NCBI GenBank assembly: GCA_021796905.1
Contig: JAKABK010000021.1
Coordinates: 1-12,175 of the forward strand
Reading direction: 5' to 3'
DNA length: 12,175 nucleotides
Origin: Actinomycetes bacterium
GTDB taxonomy: Bacteria; Actinomycetota; Acidimicrobiia; Acidimicrobiales; Palsa-688
The translations under genes and the position numbers were made by a program. Shown piece after piece: positions 5,150-11,695 of this stretch (within the stretch, counting starts at the first letter, position 1; each line of letters starts with the position of its first letter). The notes beneath the pieces are model-generated. The model saw only the letters and a program-made list of their open reading frames with translations. It was not told the DNA's origin and searched no databases.

Positions 5150-6760
5150 GTGGCGAACCGGCGCGTCGGAGGCCAGGATGAGCAGATCGACAAGAACGCT
5201 TCGACTCTGGCGGGCCGGACGACCGGGGACCGTTACTACTACGGATCAGAGCACCGCTCCGCTCACGCTCGCCGCCGAGGCGGGCTGCGAGCCCTCGGCG
5301 AGCTGGCCGCCGGGTGGCCAGGAGCACTGCTCCTGCTGGTCTCGGTGGGAACCGTCGGCGGCATGGCCCTCTCCGGGGTCCTCGACCGGGTCCCCGTCGA
5401 CCGCGGCCCGGCTCTGTGGGTGGTCGTCGCGCTGGCGTCGGTAGGCGCCGCGGTCGCTCTCGGCACCCGACCGGTCCACTGGTGGCGTCACAGCGCCCCC
5501 CGCCTGGCGCTCGGAGTGACCGTCGCGATCGTCGTGGCCTGGGTCTGGCTAGCGGCCTCCGGTCTCACCGGCGACTCCCCCTACCCCGACCGTTTCGTGG
5601 TGTACGCCTGGGTCGCCCTGTTCGTCTTCGGGGCGGGGCTCAGCGGGCTCACCACCGGGTCGTACGCGCTGCGCACCACCCGAGTCCTCTCCGCCCCGGC
5701 CGCGGTCCTCGCAGTGTTCCTGGTGATCAACGCGTTCTACGGGTACTGGCCGACCGTCGGGACGCTCCTCGGCCATCCACTCCCCGGTCAGGTCGACGGC
5801 CGGAGCTTGGCCGCCGAGCTGCACGAGCGGCGCCCACCTCCCCCCGACGGCGCGTTCGGGCCGGTGAGCATCCCTGGTACGTCGGTCGGGTTCCGTGCCG
5901 CCACCGCCTACCTGTGGCTGCCCCCCGCGTGGGACCGGGTTCCCCACGCCGACTTCCCGGTGATCGTGACCCTGACCGGTATCCCCGGTCGAGCGCAGGA
6001 CTGGGCGGTCGCCGGCGGGGCGATCGACGCATCCTCGGCGTGGGCTGCGACCCACCACGGGATCGCACCCCCGGTGCTCATGCTCAACGAGAACGGTTCG
6101 CCGGTCCACGACACCGAGTGCCTGAACAGCCGGGAGGGCGACGCCTACTCCTACCTCACCAAGGTGGTCCCCCGGTTCATCACCACGGTGCTCGGCATCC
6201 CGCACGCGCCCGACCGTTGGGGCCTGGTCGGCTTCTCCGAGGGCGGCACCTGCTCACTGCTGCTGGCGGTCAAGGCCCACAACCTCTTCGACCGCTTCGT
6301 GGACATCGCCGGCGACGCGGCCCCGGACTTCGGTCCCGGGGGCCGCCTCACCCTCAGCGTCCTCTTCGACGGCAACCGGGCCGAGCAGCGGGCGTGGAAC
6401 CCGCGCCTGTTGATGCTCCACCACCGCTACCCCTCGCTGGAGGGCTGGTTCGCCACCGGCCTCCAGGACCGGGGGCACCGTCTCCTCGAACCGCAGCTTG
6501 CCGCCGACGCCACCCGCGCGGGTATGACCGTCCACCACTACTGGGCACCCGGGCACCACACCTGGATCTTCGCCCGCCAGGCTTTCGAGCACATTTACCC
6601 GAACTTCGTCTCGGCACTGCTCGCCGGCCGGCGCGCCACGTCGGTCGCCGGGATCATGGGACCCCCCGAGCCGGCGAGCGGGTTCGGGCTCACGAACCTC
6701 GGGTCGCGCCAGCCCGGCGCGACCGCCGGCGCTAGCCGAGCGCTGCGGCGTCGAAGCTGA
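5150..6760 (+). CDS. Membrane-anchored esterase, alpha/beta-hydrolase fold (antigen-85/esterase D type)
   Basis: This is a 536-aa integral membrane hydrolase. After an Arg-rich N-terminus, five hydrophobic segments are visible at about 56-76, 87-105, 116-138, 147-168 and 182-200. Basic loops (TRPVHWWRH, ALRTTR) fall on alternate sides, so the positive-inside rule places the N-terminus inside and the C-terminal domain (about 235-495) outside the membrane. That domain resembles esterase D and mycolyltransferase-like proteins. It has the nucleophile elbow GFSEGGT (Ser363) and a late GHHTW with the likely catalytic His469 or His470. Asp408 or Asp440 could supply the acid. A role in cell-envelope lipid or ester metabolism is inferred from topology, and the substrate is unknown. 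The GTG at 5150 has only a weak GGGAGAGG-like site about 9 nt upstream, but no better in-frame start precedes the first helix. The last 29 bp overlap the convergent YbjQ gene. Confidence 0.8.
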   Translation: MANRRVGGQDEQIDKNASTLAGRTTGDRYYYGSEHRSAHARRRGGLRALGELAAGWPGALLLLVSVGTVGGMALSGVLDRVPVDRGPALWVVVALASVGAAVALGTRPVHWWRHSAPRLALGVTVAIVVAWVWLAASGLTGDSPYPDRFVVYAWVALFVFGAGLSGLTTGSYALRTTRVLSAPAAVLAVFLVINAFYGYWPTVGTLLGHPLPGQVDGRSLAAELHERRPPPPDGAFGPVSIPGTSVGFRAATAYLWLPPAWDRVPHADFPVIVTLTGIPGRAQDWAVAGGAIDASSAWAATHHGIAPPVLMLNENGSPVHDTECLNSREGDAYSYLTKVVPRFITTVLGIPHAPDRWGLVGFSEGGTCSLLLAVKAHNLFDRFVDIAGDAAPDFGPGGRLTLSVLFDGNRAEQRAWNPRLLMLHHRYPSLEGWFATGLQDRGHRLLEPQLAADATRAGMTVHHYWAPGHHTWIFARQAFEHIYPNFVSALLAGRRATSVAGIMGPPEPASGFGLTNLGSRQPGATAGASRALRRRS

Positions 6761-7628
6761 TGACCGGATCGTCGAGCGGCACGACCATCTGCAGGTCCGG
6801 GTGGGTGTGAGAGGTGGCGAGCAGCTTCACTGCGGTGCCGTAGGCGACGAAGCGCACCACGTGACCGGCGAAGGGGACCGGGTCGTCGACGAAGTGGATG
6901 TCGAGCAGTCCGGTCCCGCCCACCCGGATGATCTCCTGCTGGATCCGCTCCATCGCCAGTTCCCGCGCGGCGTAGAGGGTCTCGGTGAAGTTGGTCAACT
7001 CGACGTTCTGGCGGGCCTGGCCGATGGCCGTCCCGACCCCCCGACGGGGAGCGTGGACGAACGACGCGGAGCCGACCAGGTCGATCGGGTACCAGCCGGA
7101 CCGGCTGAGGACCACGAAGTCCCGGGCCGACAGGTCCGAGAGGAACGGCGTCGGGTAGCGGACCCCGAAATGCGACGCCCCGTGCTCGTCGGTGGCGGCA
7201 CGCACCGCGGTGCCGAGCATCACCACCAGGTAGCGGTGCGGGGCCACCTGGAGCTCGATGTCCACCGCGACCACACCGATCGCCCCGAGCTGGTGGGCCT
7301 GGGTCCGGAGCTGGTCGCGGGCGGAACCGAACGCCTGGGCGAAGGCGACATCCGCGGCCTGCACCTGGCCCTGGCTCCAGGTCCAGCTTCCCGGGGGAAT
7401 GGTCGCGGCGGCGGCACCGGTGACCACCGCCGCCGGCTCCAGACCGGCGGCGTGCAGGAGGAGGACCTCGTCGAGGCTCAGGCTGCTCGTGCAGCCACTG
7501 CCGACGTGGGGGGCGCCGTGGGTCTCGGAGAGCATCCGACCCAGCTCGCCGAGGTCGGTCTCACGGTGGGTGCCGTCGGTCAGGGGGCCGGTCGGCGGGG
7601 CGCCAGCGGAGCGGGGGGCTTCAGTCAC
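6732..7628 (-). CDS. Tandem YbjQ (UPF0145/heavy-metal-binding-like) domain protein, third paralogue
   Basis: This is a 298-aa protein with two YbjQ-type domains. Domain 1 (about 47-144) is divergent: SSLSLDEVLLLHAAGLEPAA followed by LGAIGVVAVDIEL and VMLGTAVRA. Domain 2 (about 162-269) is closer to consensus: FLSDLSARDFVVLSRSGWYP, then LYAARELAMERIQQE and VAYGTAVKLL. It ends with a DPVISFDAAALG tail like that of the first paralogue. The first ~45 residues are Pro/Gly-rich and probably disordered. YbjQ is called putative heavy-metal-binding in databases, but no conserved Cys/His ligand set is visible, so the metal claim is unsupported here. Its GTG start overlaps the previous gene's stop by 8 nt (GTGACTGA), so it is co-translated with it. 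It is the last gene of the pspA operon and converges on the membrane esterase. Confidence 0.82.
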   Translation of the reverse strand: MTEAPRSAGAPPTGPLTDGTHRETDLGELGRMLSETHGAPHVGSGCTSSLSLDEVLLLHAAGLEPAAVVTGAAAATIPPGSWTWSQGQVQAADVAFAQAFGSARDQLRTQAHQLGAIGVVAVDIELQVAPHRYLVVMLGTAVRAATDEHGASHFGVRYPTPFLSDLSARDFVVLSRSGWYPIDLVGSASFVHAPRRGVGTAIGQARQNVELTNFTETLYAARELAMERIQQEIIRVGGTGLLDIHFVDDPVPFAGHVVRFVAYGTAVKLLATSHTHPDLQMVVPLDDPVISFDAAALG

Positions 7629-8427
7629 CGAGGCTCACCGTCGCCACCGGCGCGGCCAGCGGCAGCGTCGGGCGGACCCGCCTGACCAGTGAACCGAGGA
7701 CCTGGCAGGTCACGTAGGTCGTCGTCCCTTCCACCTCGTGGGCCTCGAGCTCCACGTCGTAGAGCGAGTGCCCCCCGGCGTGGCGCCTGGCCTCCTCCAT
7801 CGCTCGGGTCCGGGCCAGGTTGTGCACGTCACCGATCGGCGTGAGAAGCGTCCCGGCGCCGACCATGTTCGGTCCCCAGTGCTCCATGTAGCAACCCTCG
7901 TACATCACCGCCGTACAACGCGAGTACAGGACCGAAGCGGGGGCGTAGCCGGCCTCGACGAGCTTCGCGAGCTTGTGGCCGGCGATCCGCGTCGTCCACA
8001 GATGACCGCCGGTCGCGCCCGAGAGGCGCACGGCGGTACCCCACAGGTGGACCTCGCTGCTGCGGTCGTTGGTCGGGTGGCTCATCTCGACCTGCACCCC
8101 GACCACCCCGTGGGCGCCGAGGCCGGCGGCTTCCTCGGCCATGCGCTGGTGGGCGGTCGAGAACGCCGTGCTCCACGCCTGGTCGAGCGGGCTGGCCACG
8201 CCGAGCCATCCGGGAGGCGGGTGGTCCTGGCCGCCCCGTCCCCAACCCCAGGCGCACGAGTAGTTGTTGACCACCTCGGCCTGGTAGCTGCTCCACCCGG
8301 CGAGCTGGCCGCAGAAGAAACCCTGCACCAGGCCGATCGGCTGGAGGCCCATCGACAGGCATGCCGCGAAGTCAGGGGTCGTGAGACCCGAGTCGAAGGC
8401 GCCGGCACGCCCCTCGGTCGCGGCCAT
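7621..8427 (-). CDS. Tandem YbjQ-like domain protein, second paralogue
   Basis: This is a 268-aa protein with two YbjQ-like domains and no signal peptide. Domain 1 (about 15-135) has LTTPDFAACLSMGLQPIGLV, then a long insertion rich in Trp, Gly and Pro (about 53-75), then HQRMAEEAAGLGAHGVVGVQVE and LWGTAVRL. Domain 2 (about 144-250) is the most diverged in the cluster: WTTRIAGHKLAKLVEAGYAP followed by RTRAMEEARRHAGGHSLYDVELE and VLGSLVRR. The ATG at 8427, with GAGG four bases upstream, is preferred. An in-frame GTG at 8457 would add 10 residues but lacks a ribosome-binding site. The stop overlaps the start of the next paralogue by 8 nt. It lies 84 nt after the first YbjQ gene. The role is unknown, and context links it to PspA. 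Confidence 0.78.
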   Translation of the reverse strand: MAATEGRAGAFDSGLTTPDFAACLSMGLQPIGLVQGFFCGQLAGWSSYQAEVVNNYSCAWGWGRGGQDHPPPGWLGVASPLDQAWSTAFSTAHQRMAEEAAGLGAHGVVGVQVEMSHPTNDRSSEVHLWGTAVRLSGATGGHLWTTRIAGHKLAKLVEAGYAPASVLYSRCTAVMYEGCYMEHWGPNMVGAGTLLTPIGDVHNLARTRAMEEARRHAGGHSLYDVELEAHEVEGTTTYVTCQVLGSLVRRVRPTLPLAAPVATVSLGD

Positions 8428-8511
8428 CAGGCCTCGGAACGGGACTGTGCCCCGCACCCGCCGACGGGTCCCCCGGACCCTCCGACCCGTACTGTCAGCT
8501 CTGCTCGCACG

Positions 8512-9306
8512 TCAGTTGTCGAAGGAGATGATCGTGGTGGGCTGGGGGATGGTGACGGCTTCGGAGCCGACCCGCCCGACGGCGGTACCGATGGAGAGGA
8601 ACTCGATGGTGTGCTCCCCCCACATGTGGTTCTTCTCCTCCAGTCGCATCCCGACCACGCCGGCGGCGGCCAGGCTGGTCGCCTCGTCCTGCATCCGCTT
8701 CATAGCCAGCTCCCGGGCGTCGTACATCGCCTGGGTGAAGTTCTCCAGCTCCCCGTTGCGTCCCATCTGGCCGAGAGCCTGCCCGATGCCGCGGTGGGCG
8801 ATGTGGTATACGCAGGTGCCCATCACCAGGGCGAGGGGGAAGTACCCGGTCTGGGTGAGGGTCCAGAAGTCCTGGCCGGAAAGGTCGCTCGTGAACGGCT
8901 TCCCCTGGTTGTTGCGGTAGGAGCGCCCGTCCTCGGCCTTGACCGCCGTGCCGATGGCGATGAACTCCGCCGAGTCGTTTCCCCACTCGTAGAACTTGAC
9001 GTCGAGGCGGACACCGACGACCCCGTCGGCGCCGAGCTGGTCCGCTTCTTCCTCCATCCGCTTCATGGCCAGCTCCCGGGCGTTGTACATCGCCTCGGAC
9101 AGCTTGGTCATCTCCTGGGAGGAGCCCCAGTTCCCCTTCTGGAGACCGATGTGGTAGATCGAGCTGCCCATCACCAACCCGAGAGGGTGGAAACCGGCCC
9201 GCTTGACGAGCAGGAACTCGTTGACCGACAGGTCGCTGGTGAACATCCCGTGCTCGAGCTCCTCGAGGCGGGCGCCGGCATCCTTCGGCAGGTCGCTGGT
9301 GGTCAT
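8512..9306 (-). CDS. Tandem YbjQ (UPF0145) domain protein, first paralogue
   Basis: This is a 264-aa protein made of two highly similar YbjQ domains. Domain 1 (about 22-123) is FTSDLSVNEFLLVKRAGFHP, then AMYNARELAMKRMEEEADQL, GADGVVGVRLDVKF and FIAIGTAVK. Domain 2 (about 138-244) is FTSDLSGQDFWTLTQTGYFP, then AMYDARELAMKRMQDEATSL, AAGVVGMRLEEK and FLSIGTAVG. The C-terminus ends PTTIISFDN. A single YbjQ protein is about 100-110 aa and is known to form pentameric rings, so a covalent dimer is noteworthy. ATG at 9306 is supported by GGAGG 11 nt upstream, a somewhat long spacing. It is the most canonical of the three paralogues and lies 51 nt after the pspA-linked 137-aa gene. The function of the family is not established. 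Confidence 0.88.
   Translation of the reverse strand: MTTSDLPKDAGARLEELEHGMFTSDLSVNEFLLVKRAGFHPLGLVMGSSIYHIGLQKGNWGSSQEMTKLSEAMYNARELAMKRMEEEADQLGADGVVGVRLDVKFYEWGNDSAEFIAIGTAVKAEDGRSYRNNQGKPFTSDLSGQDFWTLTQTGYFPLALVMGTCVYHIAHRGIGQALGQMGRNGELENFTQAMYDARELAMKRMQDEATSLAAAGVVGMRLEEKNHMWGEHTIEFLSIGTAVGRVGSEAVTIPQPTTIISFDN
8692..8731 (+). repeat. 40-nt direct repeat, copy A (YbjQ domain 2)
   Basis: These 40 bases match 9055-9094 with two mismatches and an offset of 363 nt (121 codons, in frame). They encode the ARELAMKRM helix of the second YbjQ domain on the minus strand. The match follows from internal gene duplication, with either strong codon-level conservation or gene conversion. Confidence 0.85.
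9055..9094 (+). repeat. 40-nt direct repeat, copy B (YbjQ domain 1)
   Basis: This is the partner of the repeat at 8692-8731. It encodes the same helix in the first YbjQ domain of the 264-aa protein. The two copies differ at two bases. Confidence 0.85.
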
Positions 9307-9357
9307 CTGGGCAAAGTCCTCCGTATGTGGCGGATGGGGGGGCGCAGGCCCCGGGGC

Positions 9358-9771
9358 TCAGCGGCCGACGACCAGGTCTTCCAGGGCCTGGCGGGCGGCT
9401 TGGTTGCCGGTGGCTTCCTGCTGCAGGGCTCCGAGGAGGCGCTGTAACCATTGCTCGACGGGGAGCTGCTCGTTGCGGATCCGGATGCCACCCGAGGAAC
9501 GGCCGACGGTGCAGCGGATGGTGTGACCATCCAAGTGGGCCTCGTAGTCGTCGGGGTCCAAGCGGACCACGATCGCCTGGACCTCGTCGCCTTCCTTGCG
9601 ATGGCGCAACCCGCCGCCGGAGTGCTTGATCTCGACCCGATCCCCGAGGGAGTCCTGCAGGGACTTGCCGAGGACCCGCAGGAGCAGCTTCACGTCCCGG
9701 TTGTTCGCGAGGACCGCGGCAACGCTCAGCTCCAGGTCGGGCTGGTCGGACATCCCGGGTAGGTCGCTCAT
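9358..9771 (-). CDS. Conserved-looking hypothetical protein coupled to PspA
   Basis: This is a 137-aa soluble protein with no signal peptide or membrane segment; I cannot assign it to a named family. It begins MSDLPGMSDQPDLELSVAAVLANNRDVKLL. It continues with an amphipathic stretch (LLRVLGKSLQDSLGDRVEIKHS), a basic GGGLRHRKEGDEV turn, and beta strands (VQAIVVRL, HTIRCTVG, GGIRIRNEQL). It ends in a helical C-terminus (VEQWLQRLLGALQQEA, then ARQALEDLVVG). The predicted shape is alpha-beta-alpha. Its ATG overlaps the pspA stop as ATGA and no separate Shine-Dalgarno sequence is seen, so translation is probably coupled and the product may act with PspA in fixed ratio. A second in-frame ATG six codons later is possible. 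A role as a PspA partner or regulator is inference from coupling only. Confidence 0.8.
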   Translation of the reverse strand: MSDLPGMSDQPDLELSVAAVLANNRDVKLLLRVLGKSLQDSLGDRVEIKHSGGGLRHRKEGDEVQAIVVRLDPDDYEAHLDGHTIRCTVGRSSGGIRIRNEQLPVEQWLQRLLGALQQEATGNQAARQALEDLVVGR

Positions 9772-10535
9772 GACGGCTGGTCGGCGGTTCCCTGGTCGCC
9801 GGTTCCGAGCGCGGCCGGGGCGGGTGGCGCAGACAGCCCCGCCTGCGCCTTCATGGCGGCCAGCTCGGCGTCGACGGAGCTGCCCGCCCCGATCTGGTCC
9901 AGCTCCTTCTGGATGTCGTCGCCGTGGTCCGCGCCGACGTCGTCGAGCACCCCCGACTCGAGCAGCTCGTCGAGCGCCCCGGCGTGGGCCTGGGCGGCGG
10001 CGATCTTGTCCTGGGCCCGCTGCAGTGCGGCGGCCGAACCGTTGAAGGTGTCGGAGATCCCCGCCACCTGGGAGTCGACCGCCGAGACCGCGGTCGACGC
10101 CGCGTACTGGGCCTTCATCGTCTCCTTCTGGGTCCGGAACTGGTTGACCCGGGTCTGGAGGGCCTGGAGGGTCTGGCTCAGCTTGTCCTGCTGTTCGACC
10201 AGCTGCTGGTGCTGGGGCTCCATGCCGTCGATCTGCTGCTGGGCGACCTGTTTGCGGCTGAGCGCCTCGCGGGCGAGGTCCTCCCGGCCGGCGGTGAGCG
10301 CCTGCTGGGCCTGCTGGGTCAAGGTGTCCTGGGAGTGGCGGAGCTGGTCCTCCTGCATCTCCAGTTGCTTGCGGGAGGCGGCCACGGTCACCAGGGCCTT
10401 GCGGATCTTGGTGATCTGCTCGAGCATCTGCTCGTAGCTGTAGTCGAGCATCTCGTCGGGCTTCTCGGCGGCATTGAGCGCCTTGTTGGCCTTGGCGTTG
10501 GCGATGTCCTTGGCCCGATGAAAAAAGCTGGTCAC
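9768..10535 (-). CDS. pspA: PspA/IM30 family protein
   Basis: This is a 255-aa peripheral membrane protein of the ESCRT-III-related PspA/Vipp1 family, which assembles on the inner face of stressed membranes and limits ion leak. The N-terminal amphipathic helix VTSFFHRAKDIANAKANKAL leads into the family hallmark NAAEKPDEML (about 21-30). It is followed by long heptad-like coiled-coil helices to about residue 190 (many Gln, Glu and Leu). An Ala/Gly/Pro-rich tail starts around residue 232. The GTG at 10535 is chosen because GGAGG lies five bases upstream and the N-terminus then matches the family. An ATG 57 nt further upstream adds residues unlike PspA. It is the first gene of a five-gene minus-strand cluster, with an ATGA overlap to the next gene. 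No PspF, PspB or PspC homologue is present, so regulation differs from the enterobacterial system. Confidence 0.93.
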   Translation of the reverse strand: MTSFFHRAKDIANAKANKALNAAEKPDEMLDYSYEQMLEQITKIRKALVTVAASRKQLEMQEDQLRHSQDTLTQQAQQALTAGREDLAREALSRKQVAQQQIDGMEPQHQQLVEQQDKLSQTLQALQTRVNQFRTQKETMKAQYAASTAVSAVDSQVAGISDTFNGSAAALQRAQDKIAAAQAHAGALDELLESGVLDDVGADHGDDIQKELDQIGAGSSVDAELAAMKAQAGLSAPPAPAALGTGDQGTADQPS

Positions 10536-10540
10536 ACAGA

Positions 10541-10545
10541 CCTCC
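10541..10545 (-). promoter_or_regulatory. Shine-Dalgarno of pspA
   Basis: The minus strand reads GGAGG followed by TCTGT and then the GTG at 10535. The five-base spacing is near ideal. It decides between this GTG and the ATG at 10592, which has no comparable site. Confidence 0.8.
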
Positions 10546-10592
10546 AACCCTCGGGAACACTCACTTGGTACCACAGTAGACCCCGGCAGCAA

Positions 10593-10609
10593 CGCTCAGG
10601 TGGTGAGCG
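10593..10609. promoter_or_regulatory. 17-bp inverted repeat upstream of pspA
   Basis: Six-base perfect arms (cgctca / tgagcg) enclose five bases between the metallo-hydrolase stop codon and pspA. On the minus strand it directly abuts TTGCTG, a possible -35 element at 10587-10592 followed 16 nt later by TACCAA. A TACTGT further on is an alternative -10. It could be an operator for pspA or a short terminator of the upstream gene. It has no T-tract, and the promoter elements are weak. Confidence 0.35.
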
Positions 10610-10639
10610 CACCGAAGACCAGGAGCCGGTCGGGGACCG

Positions 10640-11689
10640 TCACCCGCCGGCTGTGTCCCCGCCCCGGGCGGTGCTGTAGCTCACCGGCCGGCCCCCACTG
10701 CGCCGCAGTACGCCGCTCTCGACCAGGACGGTCAGGTGGGCGACGGTCTCGGTCACCGCCAGCATCCGGTTGAACACGTCGAGCTCCGCGAAGCTGCGCT
10801 GGCGGCGGGTCCAGCTGACGGCCGCGGCCACCTCGGCGGCGGTGGCCCGCCCGAGGTCGCCTACCGCGGACCGCATCTGGTCTAGACGGGCGTCGTGGTG
10901 GGCGACCAGCTCGTCGATCCTGGTGTGGACGCTCGGCCCCGGGGTTCCGTGGGCGGGCAGGAGAGCCGTGTCGGCAAGACGGCGGATCGCTGCAAGGGAG
11001 GAGAGGAAGTCCCGTAGCGGGGAGTCCGTGGGTACCGGCTCGAAGCCGATGGAGGGGGTGATGTGGGGCAGGACGTGGTCACCGGCGAAGAGGATCCCGC
11101 CGGCGGCGTCGCGGAACACGACGTGACCTCGGGTGTGCCCCGGTGTTGGCACCACTTCGAGGACTCGGTCGGCAAGCTCGATCCTGCCCGCCTCGAGCCA
11201 CTCGTCGGGAGCCTCGTAGTAGTCGGGCGGGTCCCCGGCCCCGCCGAGCGCCTCGAGCTCGGCGGCGAGCGCCCCGGCGCCGGCGTCGAGGAGGGCGTCG
11301 CGCTGGGCCTGCAGGCTTCCCCGCCACTCCCCGGTCAGCGCGGCGAGGCTCGGCGCCTCGCCGGCCCCGAGCCCGACGCGGGTGCCGAGCTCCCGTCGGA
11401 GCCCGATCGCCAGGGTGTAGTGGTCCCGGTGGGCGTGGGTGACGAGGATGCGCGACACCACCCGGACGTCGGCGTCGAGAGCCGCCAAGGCTTCGTCGAG
11501 GCGGGCCCGGGCCTCCGGGACCGCCCACCCCCCGTCGACCAGCACGAGCCGCTCGCCGTCCTCGATGGCGTAGACGTTGACCGCCACCAGCCCGTCGGTC
11601 GGCATCGGCAGAGGGATCCGGTGGACCCCCGGAGCGACCGGGAACACCCCCGGCTCGCTCCACGCGGGCGCTGGCTGTGCTCCGACCAC
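10640..11689 (-). CDS. Metallo-beta-lactamase-fold hydrolase
   Basis: This is a 349-aa soluble metallo-hydrolase with a complete dinuclear metal site: THAHRDH gives His85, His87, Asp89 and His90, GHTRGH gives His185, AGDHVLP gives Asp204 and LPAHGTP gives His247. The catalytic domain spans about 15-265. A C-terminal helical segment (about 266-349: LGRATAAEVAAAVSW, then MLAVTETVAHLTVLVESG) resembles the winged-helix extension of the larger glyoxalase II/lactamase-like group. Thioester or lactone hydrolysis is likely, but the substrate is unknown. The GTG at 11689 lacks a Shine-Dalgarno sequence and sits 6 nt after TAGCGT, so it appears leaderless. It reads toward pspA in the same direction with a 104-nt gap. 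Cotranscription with pspA is possible, but pspA has its own start signals. Confidence 0.9.
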   Translation of the reverse strand: MVGAQPAPAWSEPGVFPVAPGVHRIPLPMPTDGLVAVNVYAIEDGERLVLVDGGWAVPEARARLDEALAALDADVRVVSRILVTHAHRDHYTLAIGLRRELGTRVGLGAGEAPSLAALTGEWRGSLQAQRDALLDAGAGALAAELEALGGAGDPPDYYEAPDEWLEAGRIELADRVLEVVPTPGHTRGHVVFRDAAGGILFAGDHVLPHITPSIGFEPVPTDSPLRDFLSSLAAIRRLADTALLPAHGTPGPSVHTRIDELVAHHDARLDQMRSAVGDLGRATAAEVAAAVSWTRRQRSFAELDVFNRMLAVTETVAHLTVLVESGVLRRSGGRPVSYSTARGGDTAGG

Positions 11690-11695
11690 CCCGGA

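Noticed and set aside
8466..8480. Small hairpin gggtcc-ccc-ggaccc between the first and second YbjQ genes as a terminator
   Set aside because: It has a six-base stem with a three-base loop and no T-tract. The genes on both sides look like one operon. A weak attenuating role is possible but unsupported.
6732..9306. Calling the YbjQ proteins heavy-metal-binding or metal-resistance proteins
   Set aside because: The database name is a guess. No conserved Cys/His metal site is visible and no metal-transport or metal-regulator gene is nearby.
9772..10560. Upstream extension of the 137-aa protein frame to 400 codons
   Set aside because: It runs antiphase through pspA on the same strand and is Arg/Gly/Pro-rich. 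The ATGA overlap marks the true start at 9771.
10536..10592. ATG at 10592 as an earlier pspA start
   Set aside because: The extra 19 residues do not resemble PspA N-termini and the ATG lacks a ribosome-binding site, while the GTG at 10535 has GGAGG at ideal spacing.
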